64,000 nt of DNA, from positions 42,988,501 through 43,052,500 of the forward strand of contig NC_092587.1 in the NCBI RefSeq assembly GCF_047663525.1, given 5' to 3'. The stretch comes from Anas platyrhynchos. Lineage: Eukaryota > Chordata > Aves > Anseriformes > Anatidae. Made by a program: the position numbers and the translations under genes. Every line of letters starts with the position of its first letter. Position 1 is the first letter of the stretch. This document shows positions 56,793 to 64,000 of the stretch, one piece after another. A model generated the notes under the pieces. The model ran no database searches. It saw only the letters and a list, made by a program, of their open reading frames with translations, and was not told the origin of the DNA.

Positions 56793-58577
56793 CAGAAACA
56801 GGTAATACATTATCTTCTCCAACCCTAACAGTTCTCCGCCCTCCCCCCAGTTTTTATTAAAACACAGGTGTTTGGTGGGTGATCTAAGGAAGGGGAACAA
56901 CAGCTGTCTTAAGTCCCCTCCCCTACTAACATTTGCTGTTCAAACAAAGCACCCTACCAGAAATGGTGTCGTTGATTTCCAAACCAAAGAGAGTACTCTG
57001 GAAAAACAAGTCCTGCCAAGTTCTCAGTTATCTCCATGGCTAAAAGGGATACAGTGAGATAAGGAATGGTTTGCACCAGCTAGATAGAGCTCATACAGAA
57101 CAAGAAAGCAAAAGAAACACAGGGCTGACCAAGAATCGGGACCTGGAAAATCTGGACCTACACCGATTACGGAAAGCTCACTGAAGTTCTGCAGACCTAA
57201 GCCGAATGGGTTAGGTTAATCTCCTAGCTAGAAGGATCAAATTCAACCCCCAACCAACTTCTCAAAGTGGCTCTATCCTTTCCTCTCTTATAATACAATT
57301 TGAACTAATACAAACAAATGGAGCTACCGGGACTTCAAATATCCATGACGATAATGCTGTACTACCAAAGGAGGTATTGGAAGTGCCACCTAGTGGCCTG
57401 TGGCTCATCACAGATGCTCACTGGCTGAAGTTCCATCCAAGTGTCTCCTCTCCAAGTGTCCCTTACATAGTGCTGCCCGCTCTCCTCCGAAACTTGCAGC
57501 AATGAAGCCCAGCGACCATCCTCCAAATCCATTTCTGTGCGCAACAGGCCTGCACAGCAGCCAAGCATTGCCCAAATCATACCTCTTGAGAAAGTGATTT
57601 CTCCAGGGCAAGTGAAGACTGCTTCTTATGTGTTAGTATCTGAAAAAGGCCCCAGCTCCTTCCTTTTCATAAAAGGAGACTGGTTAGGTCAGAAGGTAGG
57701 AAAAAACTTGATGTCCCTGCATCAGCAGGAAGACGCAATACAGTCTACTGGGAATGAAACACTAGGATTTCCTCTAGCTCTGAACACAATCCTGGTTCTT
57801 ATTTTTCAGTCGACACAGGAGAGAATAACTCAGCCTGACCCTACAGGGCTAATATGTTCACTGTACAAATGGCAGCGCTGTTTTTTCCCCCTGCCTCCAT
57901 GTATTACCAGAGTTGAAGCATCCCTCCTGTAGCACAATGGGTGCTGCACATGTGCTTATGTCCTTTGTGCCCGATGCCTCCATTGGCTGGCACACACACC
58001 GGGAAGCTCAGTTTTTCACACTTCTCAATGTCACAGCTGCTGAGCAGAAAAACAGCCAGCAGTCAGCATGAAGCAGTATGCTACCAAATGCATACAAGTC
58101 AAAAGATGCAAGATGGCACTTCCTGTACGTGGCCACACCTGATTTCGTACCCAGTGCAGCAATTCTGGAAACAGTGTGTTGCTGTTGCCTGTTGAAAATC
58201 CAGGGGATGCACCTTTTAGTTACAGGTAGGACAGAAGAGAAGGAGATTGCCACCCCTTCCCTCAAAGTCTATGTGCACTTTTAATGGCCACTAAGGGCTT
58301 TGGAGCAAAGGAGGGAATTACATGGTATATGCTTAGTAATATATTACTGGCAGAAGGGAGAGGTTATTCTCTTGGAAAAAAAAATAGTGGAAGAAAACTC
58401 CAACTATGAAAACAGAAAATACACACACAAGAGGAGAACACTATTGTACAGTAAGGTAGCGATCATAGAAAACAAAAAAAACTTCAAGGCAGGCAAATGC
58501 AAACAACATCTGCACTCCTGCACTTTTCTCATTCCCAACTTAATTGAGTTTTCCAGTCCACTGCTTGCTCCTCCTTC

Positions 58578-61500
58578 TCAGAGTTTGATCTTGAATTCTG
58601 TGGGCTGCACAGAGGAAGAGACCCCTGAGGATTTGAAGAGTGCCTTCAAGATGGTGTCAGGGTCCACCTCAGCTGGGGGATTTGACGCAGTGCTTGCACT
58701 TGTCCGGCGTGGTTCCCCTTCCTTCTTCACTGAAGGAGTATCGCTCAACCGCCTGCAGGATTTAAAAGCAGTATTTAACCTCTCATTATAAAATAAAATT
58801 TAACACAATGTCCATGTTTGCTGTTTTCAGTGTTCTTCCTTTCCCACATGTTCTTCTTTTCCCATATTTCCTTCCCTATCCCATATATTCCCAAATGTTT
58901 TAAATATACTTTCAGACACAAGAATATCCTGATCTCAGACTCATTTTGAACTCATTTCCAGGGCTGGGAACACTACAGAGTCAAACTGCACTCAGCGCAG
59001 AGAGCTCCAAACAAGAGGAGAATATTCAGCGGACAATAATTTGCCAGCAATTTTCCTCCCCTCCCCTCCTCTCATATTCTCTTCAAAACAGAACCTGGAG
59101 ATGTGTTTGGTTCTTCCCCCCATGCAACAGGACACTTACAGCAATATAGGCTGGTCTGAGGTGATGACATTCCCATTCATGTGAAGGTTGCACTTCATTG
59201 GTTGACCTAAACAAAAACAAAGAGTCCTTATCTCAGAATCCCAGCAAGGAAAGACCCCAGAAATATGCAATGGTGTAAGCTACAGAGTTCCACATGCTGA
59301 GGAAATATGAGAAGGAACAGCTGATACATCTTTTGTTGCAAGATTACAAGGACAGAAGCGTTACTGAAACACTCTGTACAATAGGAAAAATTGCACCAAG
59401 AGAGCACATACAGATTGAAAGCCCTTAGCACATATGCAAGAGAATCTCCCATTAACAGCTAATTTCAGCCTATAACAAATTGCAGATAGATCCAGCTCCA
59501 GGAGTGCATTGTTTGAAGCTTATAGAGAAGCTGACACTGTTTTACAAGTTCCATTCAAAATGTCTTCAACCATGCCCTGAAACTTCTGCAAATATTAGTT
59601 TTACTTGTACTTTGCAAACTCTGTAAGCATGTACTGCCTTCCTAAAGGCTATCTACCTCTTGGCACTGGATTAGAAGTAACAAAAATTTCATCTGGAAGT
59701 GAGACCAGTGGAATCACTGGAAGCCTGCCTCTATCTCTGAGCATTCTTTTTTGGGGAAAAGATTTCAAACTGTGCTTATATCCAACATGCATATTACACT
59801 ATTTAGCTTCTGGATCAATTTTCTGGCATCTTTCTTCTTGGTAGCATATGAGTACCTGAGATACTTAGAAAAGTTTTTGTAAACTTATCTATCCTTGGTG
59901 CAACCCCGCTCAAACTTACCATCTAAGCATCTGTTGTTGTATTTCTTATATGCTGTGATTGCATCTTCTTTCTTCACAAAGACTACTTCAGCCACTCCTG
60001 GGTGCACCAGTCGTGCTCGCTTCAGAGCGCCACACACACAGAATAACTCCTAAGGGCAGAGCGTTGGTCACGACCGCGGTCACATCAAAGGCACCACGCG
60101 AACCAGACAGACACAACGAGCAAGAAAGGCTCGGTTTCCTAATTACATCCCCACTCCCGTCCAGCAAACACATGGCAGAACCTGACAGCTGCCACTTGTC
60201 TTAACGTGTTTGCTATGTAACATGTACTGGGCATTAGTAATACAGCTAACACAAGCAAAAGGGTGAAGGCCAGCACTGTAAGGGGGAGCCTGGGTTGTTC
60301 CCTGCCTGCTGAGCATGGAAGGACCTAGGTAATTCGCATGGGGGCTTTAAGTTCAAGAACACTAATCATTGCTTAGGATGAAGTCTAAGTGATGTCAGGT
60401 AGCTCTAGAAATGGGATTTTCTACTATCTTCTTGAGCATACATTAAAAAACAAACAGTGAACAGCTCACCCTACCCTGCACCCCCCCAAAATCAGGAACA
60501 CTCAACTTTTGCAATCATATTCACCATAGAGGGATTTATCAAAAGAGGTAGGGTAGGGGAAGGAAGTTTCATTCACCCAGAGCTTGGCAGTAAGCAACAC
60601 TCACAACAATGTCTTCCTCAGTGACGCGAGGATGCAGGTTGTTTACAGTCATCTTTGTGCCTTCCAAGGGACTGAACGCCAGCTACCGACACAAACACAT
60701 TACACAAAGAAGGTCAGAAATGCAGCAAAGACAGCACAGCAAATAAAATAAACAAAAAAAAAGTCACTAAAAGGGTGCCTGGGCAAGTTTGTACACATGC
60801 ATAAAAGAAAACTACAGCCTGTAATAGGAAATACCAATGCTTAGAAAAGCCCAGCTCATCTGAGAATGAAAAAAGAGCCTCTTTTTCATATCGACTTCTC
60901 TCTGAAGTAACTTTTCTTCTCCTGTTCCCAAGTATAACACTACCTTAATCTGCACACATACGCAATGCTCACTAGTTGTGCCCATACTCCCTTCTAAGAG
61001 CATATCTAAGCTACATTCAGAACCAGCCAGGAAATCTGAAGTACGGCTCCAGCCTCTCCAGAGCATGCTGAACTCAATTAATGTGCCTGGGAAGATCTGT
61101 ACCCAGCACCAGGCAGTTTGGCAAAGCAAGTTCGCTACAAATTGCCTGAGGAGGCTTGCCGATAGCAAGAAGCTGCTCTTGGAAGAATCCTGTTCTTTTT
61201 GCTAGCAGCAGAGGACAGAAGACTACACAAACTGATGTTAAAACCATATTCCTATGGACATGGAAGCCACCAAAGGGTGTCCAAATGACAACTGCCATCT
61301 CCTGGTAAAATCCACCTGCTTCCTCCAAGACCATGTGCTCCCTCCCATGCCAGAGAGAAAAATAAAAGAAGTGAGATGCACTGCCTGAGAATTCCCAGTC
61401 TCTCAAACACTGGAGAAGAGGATGTTCAGACAGGTTTAAAATATTCATGAAACAAGTCGCAGCTATCAGAACAAGCCTGAAGGACTCCCAGAGGTAGCAG

Positions 61501-63090
61501 TGCAAGGCAGGCAGAAGCAAACTGCTCACAAATCCAACCAACAGCAAGCTTCAGATGTTTCAGAGGTTTCTCTAAGGACCATGTCCCCACTTCCCTGAGC
61601 TCACCTCCACAGGCGCTGGCTCTTTTGGAGGCTCCTCCTTTGTCACCAAGGTCCGGGACATGTTTGTCAAGGCCTTTGTCCGCATGGGGGAAGGAGGTGC
61701 AGGTGGAGCTGTGTACGTATCGTTCTGGACCACTTTAGTCAGGGGAACAGTCTTGGACAGAGAGAACTTATTGCCACTCAGCCCAGTCTACAGAAGGAGA
61801 AAAAGCATCTCTGAGAGCTGCAGGCGACAAAAGCAAGCCCATTTTTTCGAGCACAAGAGCAGGAGAGCATTACAGGCATGCATTAAGAACTTCACGTTCT
61901 TCCCAGTGTCAAAACCACGGCAGTGTTGGAGACTTTCAGCTGTGAGGCAAAAATCAACTGAAGGCTTTTTTGGCACGTTTACCTCGAAAGAGCACTTTTT
62001 AGACACACTTAAGTTTCGTACTTTTCTTAAGTAAACTTTAGCAATGCCATTTGAATTTGGAAAACACCTTTTGTCCAAAGGTTCTCAAGTGGTTGACACA
62101 GCGTACACAATTGCTCCTTTAGAGTAAAACTGAGCTCTCCTAGTGCAGACAGTAGTAGTTCTTCAGAAACACAGAGCTAGGGCACGTGAAGACTTGGAGC
62201 TGACTCTTCTACTCAGAGCTACCCAGGAAGTCTAAAGCCAGAATAAAAACTGTGCTTAGTATCTGCTGTGAAGCCTGGAGCTCTATTCTCAACACCCACA
62301 TGAGAAAAGCCTGCGATTATCACTGCAGAAGATTGCCTGGGTGATGGGGAAGCTGCACTCATTTGCTCTCTTAAAACCAAAGAATAATTTAGGACAAACC
62401 CACGTCCAACCCCCGTGTCTGAAACGGAGCTAACTTCAAAGACACATCAAGTTGGCTCAGGGCCTCAGCCAGCCAAACTTCAGCACCTCTGAGAACAGAT
62501 TTCACCTCTCTGGGTCCCTCTGCCAGAATCTGACCAGCCCCGAGAACTGCACAGTCCCTTCTTACATCTAACTAGAACTTATCCCCAGCAAGCTGCCAAC
62601 TAAGATTTTGCATGGCAAGAGATTTCCTGCTTCGATGTCCAGTCTCTAGGAGCAGCAGAAAGCTTCCCTTGCTTGCCTGCTCAAACGAGAAAGGTACAAA
62701 GCACTTTCCCAACAAGAAGAAAGTCGAGAGCTAACACACAGCAACCTGCCAGCAAGGGAGAAAGCACACATTCTGGCTGCAAAAGGCCTATACAATCAGT
62801 TAGCCTAAAAGGGAGCCTGTCCCAAAAATAACATTAGAAGCACTGACAGAGAGAAGGGCAGGGTGCAGAGCAAACATTTCAGGGTAGAGCACCGTTTACA
62901 TACTTGAAAAGAACATAAGCCCTGTAAAGCCACAGCCTGTGCGTCCACCCAATGTGAGCATGGCATGGCAGGGACTGCTCAGATAATCCCTTACCGCGTT
63001 GTGCAGGAAACTGTTTGTGGTGGTGATTTTCATCTGTTTGCTAGGAAGGGGAGAGACGCTTTCATCATCATCTTCCATGTCATACAGACC
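58578..63090 (-). CDS. POLDIP3: POLDIP3 (SKAR/PDIP46), C-terminal exons (5' end outside window)
   Basis: RRM protein that binds DNA polymerase delta p50, joins the exon-junction complex and TREX, and recruits S6K1 to spliced mRNAs. Six exons are seen on the minus strand: 62995-63090, 61605-61787, 60605-60682, 59920-60049, 59140-59206 and 58578-58752. In order they encode GLYDMEDDDESVSPLPSKQM; TGLSGNKFSLSKTVPLTKVV, then TKALTNMSRTLVTKEEPPKE; SPLEGTKMTVNNLHPRVTEE; ELFCVCGALKRARLVHPG, then AEVVFVKKEDAITAYKKYNN; GQPMKCNLHMNGNVITSD; and PPAEVDPDTILKALFKSSG, ending TEFKIKL and stop. The RRM spans the third to fifth of these exons: KMTVNNL is RNP2-like and AEVVFVKKEDA RNP1-like. All junctions are GT-AG and keep frame. 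The match to human POLDIP3 is near-identical through the RRM. The N-terminal exons lie right of base 64,000. A CR1 copy sits in the first visible intron. Confidence 0.97.
61788..62994 (-). other. POLDIP3 intron
   Basis: Intron between exons encoding FLHNA and TGLSG. No repeat or RNA gene recognised. The other introns within the window (58,753-59,139; 59,207-59,919; 60,050-60,604; 60,683-61,604) are also plain. Confidence 0.6.
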
Positions 63091-63214
63091 CTGAGAAGAA
63101 GCAAGATAATAGTTTACAAGAAGGTAGATTTACTTTAGACGTGATTTCTAAAATAAGTGATTTTCTCCTGTCTTCAGCCTTCTTCAGAACACACGCGGTA
63201 ACAGAAGGAAATGG

Positions 63215-63880
63215 ACACAGAATAGTTTGGGTTGGAAGGGACCCTAAAGAACATCCAGTTCCAACCCCCTGCCTTGGGCAGGGACACCTCCCACCAGAGC
63301 AGGTTGCCCAAAGCACCATCCAGGCTGGCCTTGGACACTTCCAGGGATAGGGAATCCATAATCTCTCTGGGCAACATGTTCCAGCACCTCACCACCCTCA
63401 CAGTAAAGAATTTCTTCCTTATATCTAATCTCAGCCTACCCTCTTTTAGCTTAAAACCATTACCCCTTGCCCTATGACCACACTCCCTGCCAAAGAGTCC
63501 CCTCCCAGCTTTCCTGTAGGCCTCCTTTAGGTACTCGAAGGTAGCCACCAGAGCTCTCCCCGGAGCCTTCTCTCCTCTAGGAGCTCCAGCCCTCTGATCA
63601 CCTTTGTGGCTCTCCTCCAGACCCACTCTAACAGGTCCACGTCCTTATGTTGGGAGCCCCAGAGCAGAACACAGCACTCAGGTGGGGCCTCAAGAGCAGA
63701 GCAGAGGGGGATTCACCTCCCTCACCCTGCTGGCCACGCTTCTTTTGATGCAGCCCAGGATATGGTTGGCTTTCTGGGCTGTAAGCACACGTTGCCAGCT
63801 CGTGTTGAGCTTTTCATCAACCAGCACCCCCAAGTCCTTCTCCTCAGGGCTGCTCTCCACCCACACCCAGACTGGATTCA
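63215..63880 (-). mobile_element. CR1 LINE fragment in POLDIP3 intron
   Basis: Begins ACAGAATAGTTTGGGTTGGA, the reverse complement of the CR1 3' end. The minus-strand translations give GFKLKEGRLRLDIRKKFFTV and VVRCWNMLPREIMDSLSLEV, plus the more upstream [17 protein letters not shown] and [19 protein letters not shown] of the CR1 reverse transcriptase tail. 5'-truncated, inserted in the same orientation as POLDIP3. The sequence is well preserved, so it is among the younger copies here. Confidence 0.92.
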
Positions 63881-64000
63881 CGTTTAGGATTGCAAACACG
63901 ATGTTTGCATGTTTGGAAATGCACGACGACTTGGACTTTGCTCTTATCCTCACATCTAAAGGACAGAGAGCTAAGAGAATACAAGCCCATTCCATAACGT

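Noticed and set aside
1-64000. tRNA, rRNA, CRISPR or operon-type features
   Set aside because: No tRNA box pairs, rRNA blocks or spaced direct repeats were noticed on reading. The window is vertebrate nuclear DNA.

Overview
The window looks like a stretch of bird nuclear DNA. It carries CR1 LINE fragments of several ages, compact vertebrate introns with GT-AG splice sites, GC-rich CpG-island promoters, and genes whose proteins match the vertebrate NFAM1, SERHL2, RRP7A and POLDIP3 families. From my knowledge of the human map, these four genes lie in the same order and orientation on human chromosome 22q13. The window is therefore a conserved microsynteny block, probably on the avian chromosome equivalent to chicken chromosome 1. 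The chromosome name is an inference.

Layout from left to right. 1-6,396 holds the 5' four exons of NFAM1 on the minus strand: signal peptide, Ig V domain, transmembrane segment and the first ITAM tyrosine. The second half of the ITAM lies beyond the left edge. 6.4-20.4 kb is gene-poor. It contains an orphan CpG-rich patch at 10.4 kb, simple repeats, a decayed hAT-like transposase remnant near 16.2 kb and a CR1 copy near 19.3 kb. 20.4-21.9 kb carries a single-coding-exon SOCS family gene on the minus strand, with a JAK-kinase inhibitory motif and an SH2 domain. This gene is not part of the human NFAM1-SERHL interval as I know it and is the most interesting item here. 22-43 kb is mostly non-coding, with a strong CpG island at 32.0-33.2 kb, CR1 copies at 36.9-38.4 and 39.1-39.7 kb, and a broken partial tandem copy of SERHL2 at 41.5-43.0 kb.

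43.4-63.1 kb is the dense part. SERHL2 (plus strand, 11 recognised coding exons) is convergent with RRP7A (minus strand, complete, 7 exons, 275 residues), with poly(A) signals about 0.7 kb apart. POLDIP3 (minus strand) follows with its last six to seven exons, and its N-terminal part runs off the right edge. A CR1 copy sits in a POLDIP3 intron at 63.2-63.9 kb.

Functionally the block mixes immune signalling genes (NFAM1, an ITAM receptor; the SOCS-like gene, a predicted JAK-STAT inhibitor) with housekeeping genes (RRP7A in small-subunit ribosome assembly; POLDIP3 in mRNA export and translation; SERHL2, an alpha/beta hydrolase). Nothing suggests operon-like co-regulation. Every gene except SERHL2 lies on the minus strand.
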